A stretch of DNA of 64,000 nucleotides from JAGWRA01 sp963711505. GTDB lineage: Bacteria > Acidobacteriota > Vicinamibacteria > Vicinamibacterales > CAVVIG01. A program made the position numbers and the translations under genes. This document shows positions 1 to 8,177 of the stretch, piece by piece (within the stretch, counting starts at the first letter, position 1; every line of letters begins with the position of its first letter). Where the stretch lies: positions 2,418,001-2,482,000 of the forward strand of contig CAVQEJ010000003.1 in the NCBI GenBank assembly GCA_963711505.1. Reading direction: 5' to 3'. The notes under the pieces were generated by a model. The model was not told the DNA's origin. It saw nothing but the letters and a program-made list of their open reading frames with translations, and ran no database searches.

Positions 1-782
1 TCGTGGAGGCCCGGGTTCGTCTTCAGCGTCTGCGCCACCAGCGCCGTCACGGAGGCGTCCGGCGCCGCCGGCAGTTCCGGCGCCGCCTCGACCTGCACCG
101 GTGTGCCCGGCGCGAGGCCGAGCTGGGCGCGCAGCCGCCCTTCCACTATACCTTCCCGGCCTTCGAGTTGCACGAGGCTTTGGTCCAGTTGAGCCGCCTC
201 GATCTCGGCCTTCAGCGCCTCGGCCGGCAGCAGCCGGCCGGCCGCCACCAGCTCGCGGGTGATCGCGACGATGCGGCGCGCGCTGTCGCGGGCGGCCCGC
301 CGCGCGTCGAGCGACCGGCGGACGGCGGCCAGCTCCAGGTACGCCGAGGCGGTCCGCTCGATGACATCGTCGCGCGTCTGCTCGACGCCCGCCGTCTGGC
401 CGAGCAGCCGCGCCCTGGCGGCGTTCACCTCGCCGCGGGCGGCCCGGCTGAAGATGGTCTGGGAATAGGAGAGGTTCAGGATGGACGGCGCCGCGCCGCC
501 GGGCGTCTGCGGAAAGCCGTAGGTGTAGACGGCGCCGGTACCGGTGAACAGGTTCGGTCCGAACTGCGCCCGCTGGCTGTCGACCTCGTCGGCGCGGACC
601 CGCTGCTCGGCCCGGGCGAGCGCGACGTCGCGGCTGTCGTGCAGGGCGAGGTGAACGGCCTGTGCGAGCGTCAGCACGGCCGGCGCGTCGGCGGCCCGCG
701 CCACGCCCGGCGCGACGGCGCCGCAGGCGAGCGCAACGAGCGCCACGGGGACGACGCGGGCGATCCAGCGCGTGAGCCTCAT
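1..782 (-). CDS. TolC-family outer-membrane efflux channel, N-terminal part
   Basis: This is the first 260 codons of an outer-membrane factor of the TolC family; the gene runs off the left edge of the window. The product should form the outer-membrane duct of a tripartite export system. The translation begins MRLTRWIARVVPVALVALAC, a signal peptide, followed by the repeat-domain opening LTLAQAVHLALHDSRDVALA that is typical of TolC proteins. Long helical segments rich in Ala, Arg and Glu follow (for example EVNAARARLLGQTAGVEQTR). The ATG at 782 has a GGAGGA box six bases upstream. It lies 12 bases after the stop of the permease gene, so it is the last visible gene of the leftward efflux operon. 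The family assignment rests on sequence pattern and context. Confidence 0.85.
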   Translation of the reverse strand, partial: MRLTRWIARVVPVALVALACGAVAPGVARAADAPAVLTLAQAVHLALHDSRDVALARAEQRVRADEVDSQRAQFGPNLFTGTGAVYTYGFPQTPGGAAPSILNLSYSQTIFSRAARGEVNAARARLLGQTAGVEQTRDDVIERTASAYLELAAVRRSLDARRAARDSARRIVAITRELVAAGRLLPAEALKAEIEAAQLDQSLVQLEGREGIVEGRLRAQLGLAPGTPVQVEAAPELPAAPDASVTALVAQTLKTNPGLH

Positions 783-794
783 GATGTCCTCCGA

Positions 795-1997
795 TTACTC
801 GTGTCGCAGCGATTCGACCGGCTGCAGGGTGGACGCCCGGCGGGCCGGCAGGTACCCGAAGAGGATGCCGGTCGCGGCCGAGGTCAGGAGCGCGATCACG
901 ACCGACAGCCACGAGATGGGCACGACGATGTGCCCGGGCAGGAGCGGCCGGATCAGGATCGGCACGCTGATGGCGAGCAGGATGCCGATGAGGGCGCCCG
1001 ATCCGCTGATGAGCGTCGCCTCGATGAGGAACTGCTCCAGGATCTCGAACCGCCGCGCGCCGACCGCCATGCGCAGGCCGATCTCGCGTGTCCGCTCGGT
1101 GACCGTCACCAGCATGATGTTCATGATGCCGATGCCGCTGATGACGAGCGCGATCAGCGCGACGAGCAGCAGCGTGACCGTCAGCGACATCGCGATCCGG
1201 TTCGCGGCATCGAGGATCGACGTGAGGTTCTGCACGCGGTAGCGCGTGCCAGGCCGGTGGCGCCGCTTCAGCACCGCGGCCACGTCGCGCGTGACCCCGG
1301 GCACGGCGGCGGCGGTGGCCGCCTGCGCGTAGAGCGTCTTCACGAAGTTCGCGCCCGTGTAGTAGCCGAGCAGCGAGAACGGGACCAGCACCGATTCCTG
1401 CTGGATCTCCGACTGGCCGAAGGTCGCCACCCGCTCGCGGAACACCCCGATCACCGTGAAGGTGAGCTCGCCGACGCGCGCGCTCCGGCCGACGGCATCC
1501 CCCGCCGGGAACATCCGCGCCGCCAGCTCCTGCGTGAGCAGGCAGACCTTGCTGTGCGACGCCATGTCGTCGGCGTCGAAGAACCGCCCCGACAGCACGT
1601 CGAGGTTGCGGATCCGCTGGAAGCCCTCGGTCACGCCCACGAGCGTGATCGGCCGCTCCTGCCCGCCGACGACGACGGTCATCGGGATCTCGCGGGTGCC
1701 CGCCACGGCCTCCACGTGCGGCACGTCGTCCTTGATCGCCTGCAGGTCGCCGAGCGTCATCTGGTCGCTCAGCGTCATCGCCTCGGCGCTGCTCTCGCTG
1801 ACGTGATCCGCGAAAACGATGTTGGCGCCGACGGCTTCGATCTGCGCAAGGATGTAGTGCTTGCCGGTGAGCGCCACCGTCACGACCAGCACGATGCAGG
1901 CCGTGCCGATGATGACGCCCAGCATCGCCAGCAGCGCCCGCACCTTGTTGATGCGCAGGGCGTCGATGGCCACCCGCCAGCTCTCGGCACTGATCAT
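795..1997 (-). CDS. MacB/FtsX-type ABC transporter permease
   Basis: This 400-residue inner-membrane permease has the MacB plan. An N-terminal transmembrane helix (about 20-45, ALLAMLGVIIGTACIVLVV) is followed by a periplasmic MacB_PCD domain (about 50-240) and three C-terminal FtsX helices (about 275-390). The FtsX part contains ISGIGIMNIMLVTVTERTRE and IGLRMAVGAR, which are signature strings of the family. In the best-known family member the ATPase is fused to the permease, but here no nucleotide-binding domain is present. No ATPase gene is seen elsewhere in this operon. It follows the TPR gene by 36 bases and precedes the TolC-like gene by 12, so the three are surely co-transcribed. The substrate cannot be deduced from sequence. 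Confidence 0.92.
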   Translation of the reverse strand: MISAESWRVAIDALRINKVRALLAMLGVIIGTACIVLVVTVALTGKHYILAQIEAVGANIVFADHVSESSAEAMTLSDQMTLGDLQAIKDDVPHVEAVAGTREIPMTVVVGGQERPITLVGVTEGFQRIRNLDVLSGRFFDADDMASHSKVCLLTQELAARMFPAGDAVGRSARVGELTFTVIGVFRERVATFGQSEIQQESVLVPFSLLGYYTGANFVKTLYAQAATAAAVPGVTRDVAAVLKRRHRPGTRYRVQNLTSILDAANRIAMSLTVTLLLVALIALVISGIGIMNIMLVTVTERTREIGLRMAVGARRFEILEQFLIEATLISGSGALIGILLAISVPILIRPLLPGHIVVPISWLSVVIALLTSAATGILFGYLPARRASTLQPVESLRHE

Positions 1998-2033
1998 CGC
2001 GGTCCGGGGGAAGGAAAGGTCGCGCCGCCCACC

Positions 2034-3049
2034 TCAGCGCACCGATCGCAGGCGGTCGAGCGCGTCACGGGCGGCCCGCTGGTCGGGCACGAGCTGCAGC
2101 ACCCGCCGGTACTGCGCGATCGCATCCTCGGGGCGACCCGCCCGCTCGAAGGCCCGGGCGAGCCAGAGGTGTGCCGAGGCGCGCGAGGGGGCGTCGTCGC
2201 TCGACGGGGACTTCGACAGGTAGGCCGTCAGCCGGCGCTGGGCTGCGGCGAGATCGCCGCCCGCCAGCACCGTCGCGACGCCCTGATAGAAGTCGAGCCG
2301 CGGGTCGGCGGGCGCCACGCGCGCCGCCCCCGCAATCGCGTCGTTCAGGCCCTCGGCCTGCCGGTGCCGCGCGAAGAACTCCGCCGCTTCGAAGTACGGA
2401 TCGGCCGCCGACGGCTTCATCGCCAGCACGCGACCGTAGGCGGCCGCGGCCTGATCGCCGTGCCCTTCCGACGTGAAGTACGTCGCGCGCGCGAGATCCC
2501 CCTGCACCGGATCGAGCAGCGCAATCGCCCGCACCTGGTCGCGCGCCTTGTCCTCGTCGCCGCCGACGACCCAGGGCGCGTCGAGATAGAACTCCAGCAG
2601 GTCGCGGCGCGCGGCGATGTTCGAGGGATCGAGCTCGACTGCCTGCTCGAACTCGCCTTTCACCTTCCGCGCGAGGAAGAAGCTCCTCGTCCGATCGGCC
2701 TTCTCGCCGTAAGCGCGCCCCAGCCACCGGTGGTATCCGAGTTGGCGGGCATCCGCGCGACCGCCGCTTCCGCGCTCGCCACCGCCCGCTCGTCGTCGCC
2801 GAGCCGGAGGTAGGCGCGCGACAGCCAGTGGTAGAGCACCGCATCCTGCGGCGACCGGGCGATCGCCGCCATCAGCCCGGCACGGGCCTCGACATAGCGG
2901 CCGGCATCGAAATCCGCAATCGCCGCCGCCAGCGCCGGCGACAGCCTCTCGTCGGCCTGCGACCGCGATGCCGCCTGCATGCCGGCTCCCGCCGCCAGCA
3001 CGCCCGACAGCACCAGCGCCGTCAGCCCGATCCTTCCGGTCATCCTCAT
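2034..3049 (-). CDS. TPR-repeat secreted protein (one frame change)
   Basis: The product is a helical tetratricopeptide-repeat protein with a signal peptide (MRMTGRIGLTALVLSGVLAA). The N-terminal part (about 30-105) reads ALAAAIADFDAGRYVEARAG and LSRAYLRLGDDERAVASAEA, and the C-terminal part contains further TPR units (FEQAVELDPSN, AIAQYRRVLQLVPDQ). The two halves are in different frames. The change lies near 2739, where one base appears to be missing, and a restored reading gives YHRWLGRAYGEKADR, a perfect TPR unit. The start at 3049 has an AGGAAAGGG box. It lies between the adaptor and the permease of the efflux operon, an unusual insertion that suggests a scaffold or substrate-delivery role (inference). 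The frame change may be a sequencing error. Confidence 0.8.
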
Positions 3050-3107
3050 CCGTCCCTTTCCTGCATCCGCTCCACGCTGTTCCGCCCGGTGCCCCGCACC
3101 AGCCGCG

Positions 3108-4352
3108 TCAGTCTCCCCCCGATGGTGCCGCCGAGACACTCATGCCCGGCCGCAGGTCGCTGTCGGCCGAGACGACCACCTGCTCGCCGTCGGACAGCCC
3201 GCTGCGCACCTCGTACTGTGTGACGCTCGCCGCGCCCACCTGGATCGCCTGGCGCTTCAGGATCCCGGAATCGATGACGTACACATAGCGGTCCGCCGCC
3301 TCCCCCCGGACCGCGCCGCGGGGAACCAGCAGGGTGCTGGCCGTGTCGTGCACCCGGATTCTGACGTCGACGTTCACCTCGGGCAGCAGCTCGGGCGACT
3401 GGTCGTTGGCCACCGAGCAGATGACCTTGCCGACGTTCCGGTTGCCCCGGGCGACGATCGCCTTCGGCACCCGTTCCGTCCGCCCCTTCCAGGTCTGCCC
3501 GGGGGCGGCGTCCCAGGTGACGGTGACCGGCTGGCCGACAGCCAGCGAGCCGACGTCCGGTTCGTCGACGTACGCCTCGACCTGCATCCGCCCCAGATCC
3601 GCCAAATCGGCAAGCTCGGCCCCGACCTGCACGTAATCGCCGGTACGCACCGGCAGCAGGTAGACGGTGCCGTTCGCCGGCGCCCTGACCTCGGCTCCAC
3701 CCACCTGCGCCTGGAGCAACCGGACGGTCTCCTGGCCCTGACTCACCCGAAACTGGGCCGTCTGGAGGTCGAGACCGGCCGCCCGCCTCAACTGGGCCCG
3801 GCGCGCCTCGAGCACGCGCGCGGAGGCTTCTGCCCGGCTGAGCGCCAGCGCGTTCTGGTCGACCTCCTCGCGGGTGGCCGCCTGCTCGGACAGCAGCTTC
3901 TGCAGCTGGGTCCGATCGCGCTTCAGCTTCTCGAGCTCGGCCTGGTTCTTCTGCAAATCGCCTTCCACCTCGGCGACCTGATCGGCCGGCCCTCCGGCAC
4001 GGGCAATCCGCAACTGATCCTCCGCGTTGAGGAGATTTTCACGCGCCTGCGCGAGGCTGGCCCTGGCGGCCGTGTCATCCAGCGAGAGCAGGAGCTGCCC
4101 CGCCTTGACCGTCTCCCCCTCAGTGACGTCGACCGACCGGACGAAGGTCGCCAGGCGGGCCCGCAGCACGTGGGGCTCGATCGGGTGAACCTTGCCGTTG
4201 CTCTGAATCCAGACGTCGAGCGCGCCCCGGGTCACCCGCCCGGTGCGGACCTCGACGGCCGGCTCCCGGCCGGAGCACCACAGGGCCGTCAGCAGCGCCG
4301 CCGCGACCGCGGCGGCTGCGAGCCCGAGCCGGCCTCCCGTCCTCATCGCCAT
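3108..4352 (-). CDS. Efflux periplasmic adaptor (HlyD/MacA/RND-type)
   Basis: This 414-residue membrane-fusion protein has one N-terminal membrane anchor (about 9-27) and then a barrel-sandwich lipoyl half with the typical phrase VDVTEGETVKAGQLLLSLDD. A long coiled-coil hairpin (about 95-210, rich in Glu, Gln, Ala, Leu and Arg) follows, then the second lipoyl half with VRAPANGTVYLLPVRTGDYV and a beta-barrel plus membrane-proximal domain. Length and order match MacA and YknX proteins. A GAGGAA box precedes the ATG at 4352. The gene follows the deacetylase by about 30 bases and precedes the TPR gene, so it is the adaptor that links the permease at 795-1997 with the TolC-like channel at 1-782. 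Confidence 0.92.
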   Translation of the reverse strand: MAMRTGGRLGLAAAAVAAALLTALWCSGREPAVEVRTGRVTRGALDVWIQSNGKVHPIEPHVLRARLATFVRSVDVTEGETVKAGQLLLSLDDTAARASLAQARENLLNAEDQLRIARAGGPADQVAEVEGDLQKNQAELEKLKRDRTQLQKLLSEQAATREEVDQNALALSRAEASARVLEARRAQLRRAAGLDLQTAQFRVSQGQETVRLLQAQVGGAEVRAPANGTVYLLPVRTGDYVQVGAELADLADLGRMQVEAYVDEPDVGSLAVGQPVTVTWDAAPGQTWKGRTERVPKAIVARGNRNVGKVICSVANDQSPELLPEVNVDVRIRVHDTASTLLVPRGAVRGEAADRYVYVIDSGILKRQAIQVGAASVTQYEVRSGLSDGEQVVVSADSDLRPGMSVSAAPSGGD

Positions 4353-4382
4353 CTCAGCGTTCCTCGTCTGCCCTGGACCGCG

Positions 4383-5102
4383 TCACACACGGTCCTCAAT
4401 CCGGGACGTTCCGTCGACCGCCGCCAGCCCGAGGCCGCCGTCGGCCCACCGCGGCAGCCAGTGCGCCACGGCGTCGATCGTGTGGCTCCGGTCGGCGCCG
4501 AGCCCTCCATGGAAGCCGTCGTGCAACAGGACGACGTCGCCGCCGCGGACGCGGCCGAGCCGGCCGATCAGCCGGTCGGCCGGCTGGGGCGTCCAGTCGT
4601 ATCCCGTGACCGACCACATCGCGATGCGCCCGACACCGGCCCGGCGGGCCACTGACTGCAGGTGCGGTCCACGGAAGCCGTAGGGCGGCCGCATCCAGAT
4701 CGGACGCCGGCCGGTCGCCCGCTCGATGGCGTCCTGGCAGCGCCGGAGCTCGTCGGCAATGCGGCCCGGCGTCTTCCAGACCAGCGCCGGGTGCGTGGCC
4801 GTGTGGTTACCGATGAGGTGCCCACGAGCCGCGATCTCCGCGGCCAGTCCGGGCTCGGCCTCGACGAACCGCCCGATCAGGAAGAACGTGGCCCGCGCGC
4901 GGTGACGGTCGAGCAGGTCGAGCAACCGCGGCGTCATCGCCGGGTTCGGCCCATCGTCGAAGGTCAGCGCCACCGAGCCCCGGCCGATGTGCCGGGTGGT
5001 CGGCCCGAACAGCCGGGACGCCGGGTGACAGGCCCCCCAGGCGAACAGGCCGGAGCCCGCCGCGGCGACGCCGACGGGAGTCAGCCAGGCAGTCATGTCC
5101 AT
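4383..5102 (-). CDS. Polysaccharide deacetylase (NodB homology domain)
   Basis: The product has the five motifs of carbohydrate esterase family 4. TFDDGPN supplies the catalytic base and a metal ligand, HTATH the two metal-binding histidines, RPPYG the third motif, DWTP the fourth, and LLHDG the last histidine. An N-terminal hydrophobic stretch (TAWLTPVGVAAAGSGLFAW) suggests a membrane-anchored or secreted enzyme that removes N-acetyl groups from peptidoglycan, chitin-like glycans or a surface polysaccharide. The ATG at 5102 was chosen because the hydrophobic segment begins right after it; a GTG at 5147 in the same frame would add 15 polar residues with no obvious ribosome site. It is the first gene of the leftward cluster that holds the efflux system, but a link to export is unproven. 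Confidence 0.9.
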   Translation of the reverse strand: MDMTAWLTPVGVAAAGSGLFAWGACHPASRLFGPTTRHIGRGSVALTFDDGPNPAMTPRLLDLLDRHRARATFFLIGRFVEAEPGLAAEIAARGHLIGNHTATHPALVWKTPGRIADELRRCQDAIERATGRRPIWMRPPYGFRGPHLQSVARRAGVGRIAMWSVTGYDWTPQPADRLIGRLGRVRGGDVVLLHDGFHGGLGADRSHTIDAVAHWLPRWADGGLGLAAVDGTSRIEDRV

Positions 5103-5235
5103 TCCGAGGGCGACGTCGGCCGGGCCGGCGCGCACCCCTTCCGCCACACTAGCACGCGGCAGGCGTCCCGGCCGGAGAACGCCGCATGCCGGGGCGGATC
5201 GCCGGCCGCCGGGCGGTGGCGGCCGGGGACCGCGG

Positions 5236-6273
5236 TCACGGAATGACCGCGGTCTTCAGTTCACCGTTACGGTGCTTGAGGTGCTCGAACATGCGGGGCA
5301 GTTCGCCCAGCGGGATCTCGCCGGTGATGAAATCGCGGGCGGCGATCCGGCCCTGGGCGACCATGTCGAGCGCCTCGCGGATGAAGCGCGGCGTGTGATG
5401 GAACGTCGACTTGATGGTGATCTCCGAGTAGTGCAGCGCGGTCGGGTCGAACTGCACGGGGACGCCGCGCGGGCAGCCGCCGAACAGGTTCACCGTGCCG
5501 CCACGCCGGACCATCTGCACGGCCCACTGCCACGTGGCCGGCGATCCGACGGCCTCGATGGCCGCGTCGACGCCGCGGCCGCCGCTGGTCAGCCGGCGCA
5601 CGGCCTGCACGGGGTCGTCGATCTCCGAGACGTCGAAGGCGGCGGTCGCGCCGAGGCGCTCGGCGGCGGCCACCTGGCTCTGGCGCTTGCCGATGGCGAT
5701 GACGCGCGCGCCGCGGCCGGCCAGGATGCGGATGAACTTCAGGCCGATGGGTCCGCAGCCGATGACGACGACCGTCTGGTCGGGCTCGATGCCGGTCTCA
5801 TGGATGCCGCGCAGCACGCAGGCGAGCGGCTCGACCATCGCGGCGTCGACGAAGTCGACGTGGCCGGGAATCTCCAGCATGTTCTCCCGGACGATGCGGC
5901 CGGGAATGCGGATGTACTGGGCGTAGGCGCCGTTGTTGAACAGCAGGTCCTCGCAGAGGTTCTGGTGACCGCCACGGCAGAACTCGCACGCGTTGCAGGG
6001 GGCGGAGTTGGCCGGCACGACGCGCATGCCGACGCGCGAGGCCGGTCCCGACACCTCCGGGCCCGCCGACACGACGACGCCGGCCAGCTCGTGGCCGAAC
6101 AGCGCCGGCGGCACGAGCATGCGCGCGTGGTAGCCCTGCTTCCAGACCTTCAGATCCGTCCCGCACGTCAGGGCCACCTTCACCTGCACGAGGACTTCGT
6201 CCTCGCCCAGGGCGGGAATGGGCACCTGTTCGATTTTCAGATTCTCGCGGCCGTGCAGAACCGCGGCGGTCAT
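5236..6273 (-). CDS. Zinc-dependent medium-chain alcohol dehydrogenase (second of a pair)
   Basis: This 345-residue member of the MDR superfamily has the catalytic zinc site (CGTD near residue 37, GHE near 62), a structural zinc loop with four cysteines (PCNACEFCRGGHQNLC) and a Rossmann motif (VVVIGCGPIGLKFIRI). It therefore oxidises an alcohol or reduces an aldehyde or ketone with NAD(P)H. It is the last gene of the ispH-shc-hpnA-hpnG operon and lies 23 bases after the first dehydrogenase. The open frame extends far upstream, but the ATG at 6273 is the natural start because the domain begins at MTAAVLHGRENLKI. The hopanoid context suggests a side-chain substrate such as ribosylhopane (inference); a sugar alcohol is the alternative. 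Confidence 0.9.
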   Translation of the reverse strand: MTAAVLHGRENLKIEQVPIPALGEDEVLVQVKVALTCGTDLKVWKQGYHARMLVPPALFGHELAGVVVSAGPEVSGPASRVGMRVVPANSAPCNACEFCRGGHQNLCEDLLFNNGAYAQYIRIPGRIVRENMLEIPGHVDFVDAAMVEPLACVLRGIHETGIEPDQTVVVIGCGPIGLKFIRILAGRGARVIAIGKRQSQVAAAERLGATAAFDVSEIDDPVQAVRRLTSGGRGVDAAIEAVGSPATWQWAVQMVRRGGTVNLFGGCPRGVPVQFDPTALHYSEITIKSTFHHTPRFIREALDMVAQGRIAARDFITGEIPLGELPRMFEHLKHRNGELKTAVIP

Positions 6274-6296
6274 CTGACCGTTCAGATCCGTGTGCG

Positions 6297-7409
6297 TCAA
6301 GGCGCGATCACCACCTTCAGGGAGTGCCCGTCCGGACGGGCGGCCAGTTCGAGTGCCTCCGCGATCCGACCGAGCGGGAACCGATGAGAGACGAGGTCGG
6401 CGACGGGCAGCCGCCGCTCGAACACGAGCCGGGCCGACTCGGCCTGCAACTCGATGGATGCGCTGTAGCTGCCGAGCAGCTCCTTCTCCTCGATGCCGAT
6501 CGGCGCGGCCGGCACGGTCATCGTCATCTGCGGATCGTTGTGCGCGAACAGCACGACGCGGCCGCCGGGCCGCGCCAGGGCCAGCGCCTCGGCCACCAGC
6601 GCGGGACTCGGCACGGCGACGAGCACGACGTCGGCGCCGCGCCCGTCGGTCCGCTCGGCGATCGCGTCCCACACGCCGCTGCCGGCGGCGGGATCGAGCG
6701 ACGCCTCGGCGCCGAGCTGCAGGCTGCGCGCCCGCCGCTCCGGCATCAGGTCGGTCGTCACGACCGTCGCCCCTTCGAGCCGGGCGAGCAGCATCAGCAG
6801 CAGGCCAATCGGCCCCTGGCCGATGACGAGCACGACCTCGCCGGCGGCCACCCGCCCCTTCTTCACGCACTTGAGGCAGGTGTTGACCGGCTCGACGAAG
6901 GTCGCCTCCTCGAAACTCACGTCATCGGGAATCGCCACCATGCCGCGCGCGGCAATCCACGGCATCACGCGGACGAACTCCGAGAAGCCGCCACCCGCCG
7001 GCTTGAAGCCGGCCGTCACGCCGACGCGCTTGTAGGTGTCGCACTGCGAGAACAGCTCGCGCTCGCAGTAGAAGCAGGTGCCGCACGGCACGTGGTGAAA
7101 GCTGAGGACCCGATCGCCGGGGCGCCAGGTCGTGACGCCCGCGCCGACGGCCGCCACGGTGCCCGCCATCTCGTGCCCGAAGATCTGCGGCGGCGGCAGG
7201 AACCCGTACTGGATCTTCTTGATGTCCGTCCCGCAGACGCCGCAGGCCGCGACCCGGATCAGGACCTCGCCCTCGCCGATCTCCGGCACCGGCACCTGTT
7301 CGACGACCACGCGGCGCACGCCGCGGTACACGCCGGCGCGCATCGTGGCGCCGGCCGCCACGCCGGGCGTCGCCGGGGCGGTCTCGGGCTGTGCGGTCGA
7401 TTGACTCAT
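6297..7409 (-). CDS. Zinc-dependent medium-chain alcohol dehydrogenase (first of a pair)
   Basis: This 370-residue MDR dehydrogenase has the catalytic zinc motif CGVCGTD (about 53-59), GHEMAG (about 75) and a structural zinc loop (CGTCFYCERELFSQC). A dinucleotide-binding motif VLVIGQGPIGLLLM follows. It resembles the downstream gene in plan but is clearly diverged, so the two are not a recent duplication. Its start codon at 7409 overlaps the stop of hpnG in an ATGA arrangement, which implies translational coupling. About 20 polar N-terminal residues precede the domain and an internal ATG (MRAGVYRG) is a possible alternative start. The tight coupling to hpnG suggests it acts on the product of that enzyme, but this is inferred from context. 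Confidence 0.9.
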   Translation of the reverse strand: MSQSTAQPETAPATPGVAAGATMRAGVYRGVRRVVVEQVPVPEIGEGEVLIRVAACGVCGTDIKKIQYGFLPPPQIFGHEMAGTVAAVGAGVTTWRPGDRVLSFHHVPCGTCFYCERELFSQCDTYKRVGVTAGFKPAGGGFSEFVRVMPWIAARGMVAIPDDVSFEEATFVEPVNTCLKCVKKGRVAAGEVVLVIGQGPIGLLLMLLARLEGATVVTTDLMPERRARSLQLGAEASLDPAAGSGVWDAIAERTDGRGADVVLVAVPSPALVAEALALARPGGRVVLFAHNDPQMTMTVPAAPIGIEEKELLGSYSASIELQAESARLVFERRLPVADLVSHRFPLGRIAEALELAARPDGHSLKVVIAP

Positions 7410-8161
7410 CCTGCCGTTGTCTCCGTCACGGCCAGCACGTCTGGCGCGGCGGCCAGCCGCTGGACGTACCGATCCAGGAACTCCCCCAGCACGTCGGCGG
7501 CCTGCGCCGACGCCCGGCCGAACCGCACCAGCCGTCCCAGCCGGTGGGGGTGGCTCAAGACCTGCCCGGCCAGCCGCCCGTAGCGCAGCCGCCCGTCGGG
7601 CGCGAGCGCCAGGTTGAAGTCGAGCGGCAGGTCCTCGCCGGCCTCGTCGCTGATCGCGCGCACGGCCACCGCGGGCAACCGCAGGCGGCCGGCGGCGGCG
7701 AACACGCTGAAGGTCTCCATGTCGACGACGTCGGCCATGGCCGCGAAGGCGGCCTTGTCGCCGGCGCGCACCAGAATCCGGTCGACGCTGACGAGCGCCG
7801 GCACGGCGTACGCGCCGCAGGCTTCCGCCGCGGCCATCAGCCGCGGATCGCTCCCGCAGGACCGCTGCGCCCCGGCGTCCACGACGTCGCGCGCCACGAT
7901 GAGCGCGCTCTGCCGCAGCGCGGCCGACAGCCCGCCGCCGAGCCCCGCCACGACGCAGGCGTCGGGCCGCTCGCGGGCGAGCACCGGCGCGATCGCCCCG
8001 GCCCGCAGGCCGCCGATGCCGGTGAGCACCGCCTGCACCGTCACGCCGTCGATCTCCGCCTCGTAGAGCGGCTGGGCGCCGGCGGCCCGCTGGCGGAACG
8101 CGCGGCGCCGGCGCCAGGGGGCGAACTCGGCGTCGAGCGCGAAGGTGACGACGAGTCGCAC
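7406..8161 (-). CDS. hpnG: Hopanoid-associated nucleoside phosphorylase/nucleosidase HpnG
   Basis: The 251-residue product belongs to the nucleoside phosphorylase superfamily. It has the glycine-rich opening VLTGIGGLRAG, the conserved VDMETFSVF segment with its base- or ribose-contacting Glu, and the catalytic-loop string AISDEAG. In hopanoid producers HpnG releases adenine from adenosylhopane to give a ribose-bearing hopane. The start was set at a GTG (8161) because a GGGGGAGGA box stands five bases before it and the protein then opens with RLVVTFALDAEFAPW. It follows hpnA by 16 bases and overlaps the next dehydrogenase by four. HpnH, which makes adenosylhopane, is not in this window. Confidence 0.85.
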   Translation of the reverse strand: MRLVVTFALDAEFAPWRRRRAFRQRAAGAQPLYEAEIDGVTVQAVLTGIGGLRAGAIAPVLARERPDACVVAGLGGGLSAALRQSALIVARDVVDAGAQRSCGSDPRLMAAAEACGAYAVPALVSVDRILVRAGDKAAFAAMADVVDMETFSVFAAAGRLRLPAVAVRAISDEAGEDLPLDFNLALAPDGRLRYGRLAGQVLSHPHRLGRLVRFGRASAQAADVLGEFLDRYVQRLAAAPDVLAVTETTAG

Positions 8162-8177
8162 GGCAATCCTCCCCCGA

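Noticed and set aside
3..2813. Open frame of 936 codons on the plus strand opposite the efflux genes
   Set aside because: It runs antisense to the channel, permease and TPR genes. Its product is Arg- and His-rich with no domains, the usual shadow in GC-rich DNA.
5236..6870. Alcohol dehydrogenase with a 200-residue N-terminal extension
   Set aside because: The extension is antisense-like low-complexity sequence that overlaps the first dehydrogenase gene. The domain begins at the ATG at 6273.
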